A DNA stretch of 15,013 nucleotides from JBEEMU01 sp043778315 (GTDB taxonomy: Bacteria; Bacteroidota; Bacteroidia; Chitinophagales; Saprospiraceae): the NCBI GenBank assembly GCA_043778315.1, contig JAYWGJ010000377.1:1-15013 (forward strand), in the 5' to 3' direction. The translations under genes were made by a program, and so were the position numbers. Positions 1 to 7,298 of this stretch are shown in pieces (the stretch's first letter is position 1; each line of letters opens with the position of its first letter). The notes beneath the pieces were generated by a model. It was given only the letters and a program-made list of their open reading frames with translations. It did not search any database and was not told the origin of the DNA.

Positions 1-1
1 T

Positions 2-1312
2 CTACCTAAACCGCGTTTCGTAATACTCTACCACACGCGGGTCGAGGATAATGTCTTGCGGGCGGAGCTTGCTTTTCAGTTGTATGCCGCCTAATGTCCG
101 GCAGCGCGAGAGCGCGACGTAGGTTTGTCCGTGTTCGAACGCGCCGCCGCCTGTCAAGTCTATCATCACGCTATCAAAAGTTTTGCCCTGCGCCTTGTGT
201 ATCGTCACCGCCCACGCCAAGCGGAGCGGGAACTGCGTGAACGACCCCACGGGTTCTGATACGATTTCGCCCTTGCCGTTCAAGGCGTAGCGGAGCGTTT
301 CCCACTTCACTTTTTCTACTTCTACGAGGCGTGCGCCGCCGTGTTCGCTGCTGTTTATCTCTACCTTTATGGTGTCGTTGGTGAGCGCAACGACCTGCCC
401 GATAGTCCCATTCACATACTGTTTTTTGCTGTTGTCGTTGCGCACAAACATCACTTGCGCGCCTTCGCGCAACTGCAATTGCATTTCGGCAGGGCAAAGC
501 CGCTCGTTAAAATCGCCGTTTATCAGCCCCGAAAACACCACCATCGGCGCGTTTAGGGCGTTCAATTTGCGCTGATTGAGTTCATTGACGGTTGCGTTGC
601 GCGCCGATAAAGTGATAAAATGACGCGCCTCGTCTTCCTCAGACGGGTCGGGCTGAAATCGCTCGTTGAGCGCGTTTAGCGTCTCTTCGTCCATCTGATT
701 GCTGCGTACTTCGTCGAGCAAACGGATAAAACGGCGGTCGGTTTGTCGGTACATCGTATGCAATTCTATGACCTCAAAATCGGTTTGCGCCATCACTTTC
801 GCCGAGAAAAAATAAGGGCTGTCGTAGGTTGTGTTAAATAAAATATGCTCTTCGGGCGAACTCACCACGGGCGGCAACTGAAACAAATCGCCGAAAAAAA
901 TCATCTGTATGCCGCCGTAGGGCTTCGACGGGTCTTTGCCGTTAAGGCGCAAAAAATAGTCGATATTATCCAACATATCGGCGCGCACCATCGATATTTC
1001 ATCGATAATAATAGCGTCCAATTCTTGGTACAATTTATTGTAGCGGCGCGGTTTTATCTCTTCTTTTTGTAACGGACGCGGCGGAAATCCAAAAAACGAA
1101 TGCAGCGTCTGCCCTTGTACATTCAGCGCGGCAACGCCCGTAGGCGCAAGCACAACCACTTTTTTGTGCGTCGCGGCGCGAAACGCCTGCAACAGCGTCG
1201 ACTTGCCCGTGCCTGCTCGACCCGTGATGAAAAACGACTTGCGGCTGCCCTCCAAATGGTCGAGCGTCTCCTGAAACTCGCTACTTAATTTTACGATTGG
1301 TTTATCTAACAT
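2..1312 (-). CDS. Pif1/RecD-like superfamily 1 DNA helicase (AAA ATPase)
   Basis: This is an ATP-dependent DNA helicase of the Pif1/RecD2-like SF1B group, cytoplasmic, probably acting in replication or repair; the exact substrate cannot be read. Counting from the ATG at 1312 (436 aa), Walker A GRAGTGKS lies at residues 31-38, Walker B IIIDEISM at about 101-108, the motif III-type FGDLFQLPPV near 140-150, motif V/VI-type TIHKAQGKTF near 370 and YVALSRC near 398. These are the normal SF1B landmarks in order, so the protein looks complete, including its stop at 2-4. It is short for Pif1 because it lacks extra N- and C-terminal domains. The reading frame stays open to a TTG at 1351. I prefer the ATG at 1312, because the extra 13 residues are low-complexity and the upstream -7 box fits either choice. 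It is transcribed divergently from the aldehyde dehydrogenase. Family assignment is firm; biological role is inferred. Confidence 0.93.
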   Translation of the reverse strand: MLDKPIVKLSSEFQETLDHLEGSRKSFFITGRAGTGKSTLLQAFRAATHKKVVVLAPTGVAALNVQGQTLHSFFGFPPRPLQKEEIKPRRYNKLYQELDAIIIDEISMVRADMLDNIDYFLRLNGKDPSKPYGGIQMIFFGDLFQLPPVVSSPEEHILFNTTYDSPYFFSAKVMAQTDFEVIELHTMYRQTDRRFIRLLDEVRSNQMDEETLNALNERFQPDPSEEDEARHFITLSARNATVNELNQRKLNALNAPMVVFSGLINGDFNERLCPAEMQLQLREGAQVMFVRNDNSKKQYVNGTIGQVVALTNDTIKVEINSSEHGGARLVEVEKVKWETLRYALNGKGEIVSEPVGSFTQFPLRLAWAVTIHKAQGKTFDSVMIDLTGGGAFEHGQTYVALSRCRTLGGIQLKSKLRPQDIILDPRVVEYYETRFR

Positions 1313-1373
1313 AAGGCGTCGATTAGTTGTTGTATTATTTTGTGACAACAAAATAGGTGTTGTTATTATAACG

Positions 1374-1381
1374 CAAAGATA
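1374..1381 (-). promoter_or_regulatory. Bacteroidota -7 promoter box for the helicase
   Basis: Read on the minus strand this is TATCTTTG, an exact match to the Bacteroidota -7 consensus TAnnTTTG. It lies about 60 bases before the ATG at 1312 and about 22 before the alternative TTG at 1351. No clear -33 TTTG box is visible at the usual distance. Confidence 0.6.
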
Positions 1382-1491
1382 TACATTTTTGATTGTATAA
1401 GCCGTAGTAAAGTGCTTTTTTGGGTAGAATAATGATTTTACGAATAAAAAATCAATTTTTTCGTTTACAATTTTTTATGATAATAATATCG

Positions 1492-1499
1492 TAATTTTG
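1492..1499 (+). promoter_or_regulatory. Bacteroidota -7 promoter box for the aldehyde dehydrogenase
   Basis: TAATTTTG matches TAnnTTTG exactly and lies 55 bases before the TTG start at 1555. The spacer shared with the divergent helicase is strongly A/T-rich and has no other gene-like content. No good -33 box is visible. Confidence 0.55.
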
Positions 1500-1554
1500 A
1501 CGCTTAAAAGCGAATAAAAAAATCGTTTTAAACTACACATTAACAACAAAAAAA

Positions 1555-2892
1555 TTGTCCGATTCCAATATATTTTTTGCTTGGCGCAACACCGATTTCG
1601 CGCACCGTGCCGCGCTCTTTTGCCGCCTCGGTGATTTGCTCGAGGCTCGTGCGGTGATTTTTGCTGCTATAATGTCAGACGAAATGGGCAAACCGACGGC
1701 GCAAGGCATCGGGGAGGTCAAAAAATGCGCCAAAGTATGCCGTCATTATGCTGCAGAAGGCGCAAATTATTTGCGCGCCGAAACCGTCCAAAAAGGGAAA
1801 CTGAACGCCGAAATCCGCTACGAACCAATAGGAACAGTGTTGTCTATATTGCCCTGGAACTTTCCGTTTTGGCAGGTTTTTAGAGTGGTCGTGCCGTCGA
1901 TAATGGCGGGTAACCTGCACCTCGTGAAGCACGCGCCGAACGTCCCGCGTTGCGCCGCAGCGATAGCCGATTTATTTTTGGAAGCAGGTTTTGAGGAAGG
2001 CGTTTACCGCAATTTAGTAATACAAATACCTGAAATAGAAGCAGTTATAGCAAGGGGCGAAGTGCGCTTAGTGACACTCACGGGCAGCGAACGCGCAGGG
2101 CGCAGCGTAGCAGGCGTAGCCGCCAAATACCTGAAAAAATGTGTATTGGAATTGGGCGGCTCCGACCCGTTTGTGGTTTGCGCCGATGCCGATTTGGACG
2201 CGGCGGCGGCGGCGTTAGTCAGTTCGCGGTTTGGGAACAACGGGCAAGCCTGCAACGCCGCAAAACGGTTGATTGTACACGAATCGATACAAAAAATATT
2301 TTTAGAAAAAGTAATCGCTGCCTTGCAGTTGCGGATTAGTAAGCGGGAAGACGAAAGCCAAAATAAACGCGGTAGCGAGGCTTATCCCAATAATTATTTC
2401 GACAATTATTTTACGCATTTAGCGCGCCCCGACCTCGCCGAAACGCTCCAAAAACAAGTCAAAACGGGCATCGCGCAAGGCGCGCAAATATTTTTTGAGG
2501 CAGGCGCGTGGGACGTTAGCAATAGCATCGTTCCCGTTTTATTAGTACAATTAAACAAAAATAATTTAACCCAAAATCCGCTTTGGTGCGAAGAGGTTTT
2601 TGGTCCAGTCCTTGTTTTTATTGGCTTCGCCACCAACGACGAAGCCCTACACTTGGCGAATGATACCGTTTATGGTTTAGGCGCGACCGTTTTTACAGCC
2701 AACAATACTACTGCCGATTTTTTTGCGCGAAGCATAGAAGCGGGTTTTGTGGCGGTCAATCAAGCCGTCAGCTCCGACCCATTAGTGCCGTTTGGCGGCG
2801 TGAAAAACTCGGGGTTCGGGCGCGAACTCGGCAGCTTAGGTATGCGCGAACTATGCAATGTGAAAACGGTAACTATTGGCGATAAGACTTAA
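1555..2892 (+). CDS. NAD(P)-dependent aldehyde dehydrogenase, succinate-semialdehyde dehydrogenase (GabD1) type
   Basis: The product oxidises an aldehyde to the acid; the closest remembered family is the short GabD1-type succinate-semialdehyde dehydrogenase. All catalytic elements are present: PWNFPFW with the oxyanion Asn102, cofactor-site GSERAG, general base Glu199 in LELGGSDP, nucleophile Cys233 in NNGQACNAAKR, and CEEVFGPV. The Glu-Cys spacing of 34 equals that of classical ALDHs. Two things are odd. The family's first 25-30 residues (up to and including the usual INPATG region) are absent: the frame upstream of the TTG at 1555 has no ATG or GTG and meets a stop at 1498-1500. Also, residues 260-288 (2332-2418) replace the usual short loop carrying a GDP...GP motif with a longer polar, Asn/Tyr-rich stretch. 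The TTG start follows an A-rich run and is the only standard start upstream of clearly conserved sequence; the next ATG (1672) would remove conserved residues. Substrate is inferred. Confidence 0.9.
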   Translation: MSDSNIFFAWRNTDFAHRAALFCRLGDLLEARAVIFAAIMSDEMGKPTAQGIGEVKKCAKVCRHYAAEGANYLRAETVQKGKLNAEIRYEPIGTVLSILPWNFPFWQVFRVVVPSIMAGNLHLVKHAPNVPRCAAAIADLFLEAGFEEGVYRNLVIQIPEIEAVIARGEVRLVTLTGSERAGRSVAGVAAKYLKKCVLELGGSDPFVVCADADLDAAAAALVSSRFGNNGQACNAAKRLIVHESIQKIFLEKVIAALQLRISKREDESQNKRGSEAYPNNYFDNYFTHLARPDLAETLQKQVKTGIAQGAQIFFEAGAWDVSNSIVPVLLVQLNKNNLTQNPLWCEEVFGPVLVFIGFATNDEALHLANDTVYGLGATVFTANNTTADFFARSIEAGFVAVNQAVSSDPLVPFGGVKNSGFGRELGSLGMRELCNVKTVTIGDKT

Positions 2893-2930
2893 AAAAAGCG
2901 ACGTTTCTTGTACAGAAACGCCGCTTTTTT
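2893..2930. terminator. Bidirectional intrinsic terminator
   Basis: A hairpin with arms AAAAAGCG-a-CGTTTC (2893-2907) and GAAACG-c-CGCTTTTT (2915-2929), one mismatch, a 7-base loop and a terminal T run. It starts directly after the ALDH stop codon. The A run on the left gives a T run on the other strand, so it can also end the convergent minus-strand gene that stops at 2947. Confidence 0.9.
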
Positions 2931-2946
2931 GAAAATCAATGAATAA

Positions 2947-3402
2947 CTATTTGTCGTCTTTTTGGTCTTTTTGTCCGCGACCTTTGCCGCGACCTTCGCC
3001 TTTTGAGCGGTTGGCTTTGCGGTAATCGCGTAGTTTATCGGCTTTATCTTTGCCGATAGTCGCATCTACCTCCGCTTTTTGCTCTTCGTGTTTCGCTTTC
3101 ACCTGCGTTTTGCGTTGTGCGGGTGTGAGTTCGGTATTATTTTTGATGGCAGCCATTTCGCCTTTGCGTTTTTGGCGCGTAGCGCGTAATTTGGCGCGGT
3201 CATCTTCGGTCAGTCCTGCGGCTTTTGCGGCAGCGTCGGTGCGCGCTTTGCGCTCCGCTCCTTTTTGAGTCGGCGTACCCGCCTGATTGGGCGATACCGA
3301 AGAAGGAACTGCTTCTTTGCGCGCCGCGCCTACTCCGCCTTGCGCGAGTGCGGCGGTCAAACTTGCTCCTATTAGGAGGAACGACAAAATAAATTGTTTC
3401 AT
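2947..3402 (-). CDS. Secreted basic LTxxQ-motif (Spy/CpxP-like) protein
   Basis: 151 aa. Residues 1-20 form a signal peptide (MKQF, hydrophobic core ILSFLLIGASL, then AALA before QGG), so the protein is exported to the periplasm. The middle is helical and highly charged with two LTxxQ-type elements, LTEDD near residue 64 and an exact LTPAQ near 92, each followed by a long charged helix. That pattern resembles Spy/CpxP-like periplasmic chaperones and similar Bacteroidota proteins of unknown role. The C-terminal 25 residues are extremely Lys/Arg/Gly-rich (SKGEGRGKGRGQKDQKDDK). The strong positive charge could mean binding to nucleic acid, LPS or acidic polymer, but this is speculation. It is convergent with the ALDH gene and shares its terminator. 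The ATG at 3402 is immediately followed by a proper signal sequence. I see no exact -7 box upstream. Confidence 0.75.
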   Translation of the reverse strand: MKQFILSFLLIGASLTAALAQGGVGAARKEAVPSSVSPNQAGTPTQKGAERKARTDAAAKAAGLTEDDRAKLRATRQKRKGEMAAIKNNTELTPAQRKTQVKAKHEEQKAEVDATIGKDKADKLRDYRKANRSKGEGRGKGRGQKDQKDDK

Positions 3403-3605
3403 GGTAATGATTGTTTAAAATGAAAATTATTGAAGAATTTTGAAATTATGTCTTTATGACCTTATGCTTTAAAAAACGTTTAATGGAGGTGTAGCGTTTA
3501 AGTTTTTATTAACAAATAGGGCATTGAATTAGGCAACAAAAAAATAAAATTAGCTATTATTTTGATTTATAACTAAATAGCCGTCGTATAAATAATATTT
3601 CTACT
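3403..3605. other. A/T-rich intergenic region between divergent genes
   Basis: No gene, RNA or repeat is recognised here. It should hold the minus-strand promoter of the LTxxQ-type gene, but no exact TAnnTTTG is visible on that strand. A weak inverted repeat, AAAATT (3423-3428) with AATTTT (3436-3441), lies just upstream of that gene. Confidence 0.5.
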
Positions 3606-3613
3606 TATCTTTG
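3606..3613 (+). promoter_or_regulatory. Bacteroidota -7 promoter box for the S41 peptidase
   Basis: TATCTTTG matches TAnnTTTG exactly, 57 bases before the ATG at 3671. It would also fit a GTG start at 3647. No -33 TTTG lies at standard spacing; the nearest (3561-3564) is too far away. Confidence 0.6.
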
Positions 3614-3670
3614 TAGGACGATTTTGATACAATTCAAAAAACAATTGTGCAACAGCACGCAATAATATAT

Positions 3671-5326
3671 ATGTTGGAAAATAATACGAACACCACACCG
3701 CAAAACGAAGGCGCATCGAGCGGTATGCCGCCAAAAAAACTCACCGTTTGGCTGCCCTTTTTATTCGCGGTCGTTTTGGCATCAGGAATGCTTATCGGCA
3801 AACGAATGTCTAATTTTGTAGGCGAGCGCATCGGCGAGCGCGCGGGCGCAGCGCAAGGGAGCGGACGGCTCGAGGAAATATTGCATTATATTGACTCCAA
3901 ATATGTGGACGGCGTGAAACCCGACAGCATAGAAGAGCGCGCTATCGAGCATTTATTAGAAAATTTAGACCCGCATTCTGCGTTTATCCCTGCCCGCGAT
4001 TTGCAAGCCGTGAACGACGACTTGGGCGGCGAGTTTGAAGGTGTAGGCATAGAATTTGCCTTACTGCACGACACTATTAATGTGATGAACGTCATTGGCG
4101 GCGGTCCGTCGGAGCGCGCAGGGCTGCAGCTCGGCGACCGCATAGTGAAGGTAAACGATACGTTAGTAGCAGGCGTAAAGCTCAAAAGCAGCGACGTTGT
4201 GCATAAATTGCGCGGACCGAAAAGCTCTCGCGTGACCGTCAGCGTACTCCGCAACGGCAGCAAAACGCTCTTGTCGCTCGCGATAACACGCGGAAAAATA
4301 CCGCTTTACAGCGTGGACGCATCGTTTATGGCTGCGCCCAATATTGGTTATATAAAGGTGTCGAAGTTTGGCGAAAAAACGTATTCGGAGTTTATGAACG
4401 CCTCCGAAGAACTCAAAACGCAAGGCATGAAAAACTTGATTATAGACCTTCGCGGCAACGGCGGCGGCTATTTGGAGGCGGCTACGCGCATTTTAGACCA
4501 ATTATTTCCCGAAAAGACGCTTTTAGTTTATACCGTCGGGCGCGAAAAAGACCGCCGCGACTACACCTCGAAAGGTCACCCAACCTTTAATTTCGGTAAA
4601 ATAGCGGTGTTGATAGACGAAGGTTCTGCCTCCGCGTCCGAAATCACGGCAGGCGCGTTGCAAGACCACGACCGCGCTACCATCATCGGTCGCCGTAGTT
4701 TTGGCAAGGGATTAGTACAAGAGCAGTACGACCTCACCGACGGCTCTGCGCTCCGCCTCACGGTTGCGCGCTACTACACGCCGTCGGGTCGCTGCATTCA
4801 AAAACCGTATAAAGGCAAAAGTAAGGCTTACGACGACGACCTTTCAGAGCGCGTAAAAGATGGCGAATTGAGCCACGAAGACACCACCAAACAGGACAGA
4901 AAAACCGCTTTCGCGACCGATAACGGACGCAAAGTATATGGCGGCGGCGGCATCATGCCCGACGTTTTTGTGCCAATTGATACTATAAGTAACAACCGTT
5001 ATTTGGGCGAATTGATACCGTTTATCTCCGAGTTTAGTTTTCAATATTTCACCAAAAACAGCAGCACGCTCAAAGCAAAATATGCCGATATGACCGCTTT
5101 CGCAAAGGAATATGAGGTTTCCGATGCGTTCGTAAAAGATTTAGTAGCGTTCGCCGCAACACAAAAAGTAAAGCCAAACCCTGCCAAACTCGCTGCTTGC
5201 GAGCAGTCGCTCAAAACGCGCATCAAAGCATACCTTGCGCGCCAATTATTCAAAGATAAAGGATTTTATTTTGTAATAAACCAAAACGACGCTACTTTCA
5301 AAAAAGCAATTGAAGCCCTAAAATAG
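3671..5326 (+). CDS. C-terminal processing peptidase (S41 family, CtpA/Prc type)
   Basis: 551 aa membrane-anchored periplasmic serine protease that trims or degrades envelope proteins from their C-termini. Residues 25-43 (LTVWLPFLFAVVLASGMLIG region) form an N-terminal membrane anchor after a polar cytoplasmic lead. A PDZ domain spans about 120-200, including GVGIEF, GGPSERAGLQLGDRI and a GxxxSRVTV-like strand. The catalytic domain follows, with DLRGNGGGYLEAA, the nucleophile Ser321 in EGSASASEITAG and the general base Lys346 in SFGKGLVQ. The 25-residue spacing between them equals that of E. coli Prc Ser430/Lys455. YYTPSGRCIQKPY then leads into a C-terminal extension of about 170 residues typical of Bacteroidota members. 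The frame opens at a GTG (3647), but the ATG at 3671 suits the polar-then-hydrophobic N-terminus better. It is the first gene of a plus-strand run with a MotB/OmpA-like gene and uridine kinase; the substrate is unknown. Confidence 0.95.
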   Translation: MLENNTNTTPQNEGASSGMPPKKLTVWLPFLFAVVLASGMLIGKRMSNFVGERIGERAGAAQGSGRLEEILHYIDSKYVDGVKPDSIEERAIEHLLENLDPHSAFIPARDLQAVNDDLGGEFEGVGIEFALLHDTINVMNVIGGGPSERAGLQLGDRIVKVNDTLVAGVKLKSSDVVHKLRGPKSSRVTVSVLRNGSKTLLSLAITRGKIPLYSVDASFMAAPNIGYIKVSKFGEKTYSEFMNASEELKTQGMKNLIIDLRGNGGGYLEAATRILDQLFPEKTLLVYTVGREKDRRDYTSKGHPTFNFGKIAVLIDEGSASASEITAGALQDHDRATIIGRRSFGKGLVQEQYDLTDGSALRLTVARYYTPSGRCIQKPYKGKSKAYDDDLSERVKDGELSHEDTTKQDRKTAFATDNGRKVYGGGGIMPDVFVPIDTISNNRYLGELIPFISEFSFQYFTKNSSTLKAKYADMTAFAKEYEVSDAFVKDLVAFAATQKVKPNPAKLAACEQSLKTRIKAYLARQLFKDKGFYFVINQNDATFKKAIEALK

Positions 5327-5330
5327 GAAT

Positions 5331-5553
5331 TTATTGCTTACCGCTTTGTTTACCTTTCTAACGGTCAAAAGTTCATTGCTTACAGCTTACCGCTTTCAAT
5401 GCCTCTCTAACGGTCAAAAGTTCATTGCTTACAGCTTACCGCTTTCAATGCCTCTCTAACGGTCAAAAGTTTATTGCTTACAGCTTACCGCTTTCAATGC
5501 CTTTCTAACGGTCAAAAGTTTATAGCTTACAGTTCAAAGTTTATCGTTTTTTT
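5331..5553 (+). repeat. 49-bp tandem repeat array built of 7-base words
   Basis: The word ACGGTCAAAAG recurs at 5361, 5410, 5459 and 5508, a period of exactly 49. Units 5358-5406, 5407-5455 and 5456-5504 are nearly identical. A diverged first part lies at 5331-5357 and a diverged fourth unit ends at 5553, directly before the ATG at 5554. Within each unit sit consecutive 7-mers such as GTTCATT, GCTTACA, GCTTACC and GCTTTCA. The last unit reads GTTTATA, GCTTACA, GTTCAAA, GTTTATC. No open frame, TAnnTTTG box or terminator is visible, so the array is the whole spacer between the S41 and MotB-like genes. Confidence 0.92.
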
Positions 5554-6150
5554 ATGTCACAGCGACAGAATTTTTTTTGGGCGAGCTACGCCGACTTGAT
5601 GACGAGTTTATTTTTCATCATGCTAGTGCTGTACGTCCTGACGTTTAAGATTTTGAAGCAACGCGAGGAGCAATACAAGGTGAAAGCGCAGCAATACGAC
5701 CGCATGATGCAACTCGAGCAGAGCCTAAAACCCTTAGACGACAAGAAAAATTTTGAATATGATAAAGAATTTAAGCGTTTCACACTAAAAAAACAAGTGA
5801 ATTTCATCGTGGGGCGCAACGAAATACCCGCATCTGACGGCAAAGCCTTATTAGAGGCAGGGCGAAAATTAGAAGCGGTTATCACCGCCGCGAACAAAAC
5901 AAAAGGCGTGAAATACTTGGTTATCATAGAGGGCATGGCGAGTAAAGACAACTATTCCCTCAATAATGAACTCAGCTACGCTCGTGCGAAAGCGGTTTTG
6001 GACTTTTGGCGACAAAGCGGCGTGCGCTTCAATCCCGATATTTGCGAACTTATAGTGGCAGGTAGCGGAACGGGCGGCATCGGCAGAAGTAAATACGAAA
6101 TACTCAACCAACGGATTTTGGTGCAAGTGATACCGAAAGTAGGAAAATAG
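5554..6150 (+). CDS. MotB/ZorB-like OmpA-family membrane protein (orphan)
   Basis: 198 aa. The N-terminus matches the MotB-plug pattern: a short lead, then FFWASYADLMTSLFFIMLVL with an Asp (residue 14) at the start of the single membrane helix (about 14-33). In MotB, PomB and ZorB this Asp carries the proton or sodium ion. A charged linker (about 35-75) precedes an OmpA-like peptidoglycan-binding domain. That domain keeps NELSYARAKAV (residues 138-148) but has EGMAS where GHTD is usual, so binding may differ. The C-terminal NQRILVQV corresponds to the family's NRRVEV. No MotA/ZorA-like channel partner, flagellar gene or defence gene is visible nearby; a partner must be elsewhere or the protein works alone. 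The ATG at 5554 abuts the 49-bp repeat array. Family call is good; function (ion-driven unit versus simple OmpA anchor) is open. Confidence 0.8.
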   Translation: MSQRQNFFWASYADLMTSLFFIMLVLYVLTFKILKQREEQYKVKAQQYDRMMQLEQSLKPLDDKKNFEYDKEFKRFTLKKQVNFIVGRNEIPASDGKALLEAGRKLEAVITAANKTKGVKYLVIIEGMASKDNYSLNNELSYARAKAVLDFWRQSGVRFNPDICELIVAGSGTGGIGRSKYEILNQRILVQVIPKVGK

Positions 6151-6169
6151 GAAGCTATAAGCCTTTTGA

Positions 6170-6325
6170 CCCTCGCGAAGGCAGTTTATCGCTTACAGTT
6201 CATAGTTTAAAGTAAAAATAGCCCTCGCGAAGGCAGTTTATCGCTTACAGTTCAAAGTTTAAAGTAAAAATAGCCCTCGCGAAGGCAGTTTATCGCTTAC
6301 AGTTCATAGTTTACAGCTCAAGTAT
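6170..6325 (+). repeat. 52-bp tandem repeat array with a palindromic core
   Basis: The word CCCTCGCGAAGG occurs at 6170, 6222 and 6274, a period of exactly 52. Two full near-identical units and a third that diverges in its last 15 bases run up to the ATG at 6326. Each unit has a GC-rich near-palindrome (GCC-c-TCGCGA-a-GGC in units two and three) followed by 7-mers GTTTATC, GCTTACA, GTTCATA or GTTCAAA, GTTTAAA and an A-rich joint. The last unit ends GTTTATC, GCTTACA, GTTCATA, GTTTACA, GCTCAAG. No promoter box is evident inside. Confidence 0.92.
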
Positions 6326-6934
6326 ATGTCATTTATAGTAGGAATAGCGGGCGGCAGCGGAAGCGGCAAGACCACATTTAAGCGTAAACTCGCCGAGCGA
6401 TTCAGCGAAGCGGAGATTTGTCTGATTTCGCAAGACGATTATTACAAACCGACCGACGCGCAACTCATAGACTCTAACGGCGTAACGAACTACGATATGC
6501 CAACCTCGATAGACGAAATCGCCTTCGCCGACGCGCTCTCGCGGTTGCGCCGAGGCGAAACTATCGAGCGTTTAGAATACACTTTTGGCAACCCGAATAT
6601 CGTTCCCAAAACGATTGTGTTCCGTCCCGCGCCGATTATTTTGGTGGAGGGATTGTTTGTTTTACACCACGAGTCGGTGCGCAAACAGTTGGATTTTAGT
6701 ATTTTAGTAGATGCGAAAGATGTATTTAAAGTGTCGCGCCGTATCCGCCGCGACGCGATAGAGCGCGGCTACGAACTCGCCGACGTGCTGTACCGCTACG
6801 AAAATCACGTCATGCCGTCTTACGACCGATACATCGCGCCGTTCAGCTCCGAAGTTGATATTATCATCAATAATAACAGTAATTTTGAACGCGCCATAGA
6901 TATGACGGCAGCGTATTTGCACTCGTTATTATAG
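6326..6934 (+). CDS. udk: Uridine kinase
   Basis: 202 aa cytoplasmic enzyme that phosphorylates uridine and cytidine with ATP or GTP in pyrimidine salvage. The P-loop GGSGSGKTT is at residues 9-17. Then come SQDDYYKP (acceptor-site Asp), NYDMPTSID matching the family's D-x-P region, ILVEGLFVLHH (Walker B-like) and the lid region SRRIRRDAIERGY, all in normal order. Length is normal for the short bacterial family. The segment that usually reads like YDF..H.R is LEYTFGNPNIVPK, so nucleoside recognition could differ slightly, and another NMP-kinase-like specificity cannot be excluded. The start at 6326 lies directly against the 52-bp array, so that array is its 5' flank. It is the last gene of the plus-strand run and is followed by an intrinsic terminator. 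Confidence 0.9.
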   Translation: MSFIVGIAGGSGSGKTTFKRKLAERFSEAEICLISQDDYYKPTDAQLIDSNGVTNYDMPTSIDEIAFADALSRLRRGETIERLEYTFGNPNIVPKTIVFRPAPIILVEGLFVLHHESVRKQLDFSILVDAKDVFKVSRRIRRDAIERGYELADVLYRYENHVMPSYDRYIAPFSSEVDIIINNNSNFERAIDMTAAYLHSLL

Positions 6935-6974
6935 GTTTGCGGGTTGAAACCCACACGCCCAATCGCCGCACAAG

Positions 6975-7007
6975 AAGCACCTTGCAATTGAATGCAAGGT
7001 GCTTTTT
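6975..7007 (+). terminator. Intrinsic terminator after udk
   Basis: A perfect 12-bp stem, AAGCACCTTGCA (6975-6986) with TGCAAGGTGCTT (6993-7004), has a 6-base loop and a T run continuing to 7007. It ends the plus-strand run. In the other direction the downstream T content is poor, so ending rpsT here is less certain. Confidence 0.93.
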
Positions 7008-7043
7008 ATATTTGTAAGCAAAAAAATAAACTTAGTTAGTAAA

Positions 7044-7298
7044 CTAAGCTATTTTAGCAACGTGACGGGTCAATTTGCCTTTCAAGTTGTTAGCTTTGTT
7101 TTTGTGCCAAGTACGGCGTTTTGCCAAACGGTCGATGATAGAGATTACTTTTGGTAACATTTCCGTAGCTGCCGCCTTGTCGGTTGAACTGCGTAAAACT
7201 CTCATCATATTACGTGCCGTTTTCTTAACATAACGGTTTGCGAGTCTTTTCTTTGCGTCCTGACGGATACGTTTTTTAGAAGATGCGTGATTTGCCAT
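7044..7298 (-). CDS. rpsT: 30S ribosomal protein S20
   Basis: 84 aa, highly basic helical protein that binds the 5' domain of 16S rRNA during assembly of the small ribosomal subunit. The N-terminus MANHASSKKRIRQ, then KKRLANRYVKKTARN, the central helix ending in IIDRLAKRRTWHKNKANNLKGKL and the C-terminal LTRHVAKIA are diagnostic, and the length is typical of the family. The ATG at 7298 gives the canonical ANHxSxKKR start. The upstream stretch 7299-7549 is a presumptive long leader from a -7 box at 7550-7557 and contains a symmetric hairpin. Autogenous control of S20 is known in other bacteria, but no specific site is recognised here. It is monocistronic as far as visible. Confidence 0.97.
   Translation of the reverse strand: MANHASSKKRIRQDAKKRLANRYVKKTARNMMRVLRSSTDKAAATEMLPKVISIIDRLAKRRTWHKNKANNLKGKLTRHVAKIA

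Noticed and set aside
3886..4263. Minus-strand 125-codon frame
   Set aside because: Antisense to the PDZ region of the S41 peptidase; Ser/Pro-rich shadow.
5331..6325. CRISPR array
   Set aside because: The 49- and 52-bp units repeat end to end with no unique spacers, and no cas genes are present.
5554..6934. Zorya-type defence or flagellar stator locus
   Set aside because: Only a MotB/ZorB-like gene is present; there is no ZorA/MotA, helicase or nuclease partner next to it, and its neighbours are a protease and uridine kinase.
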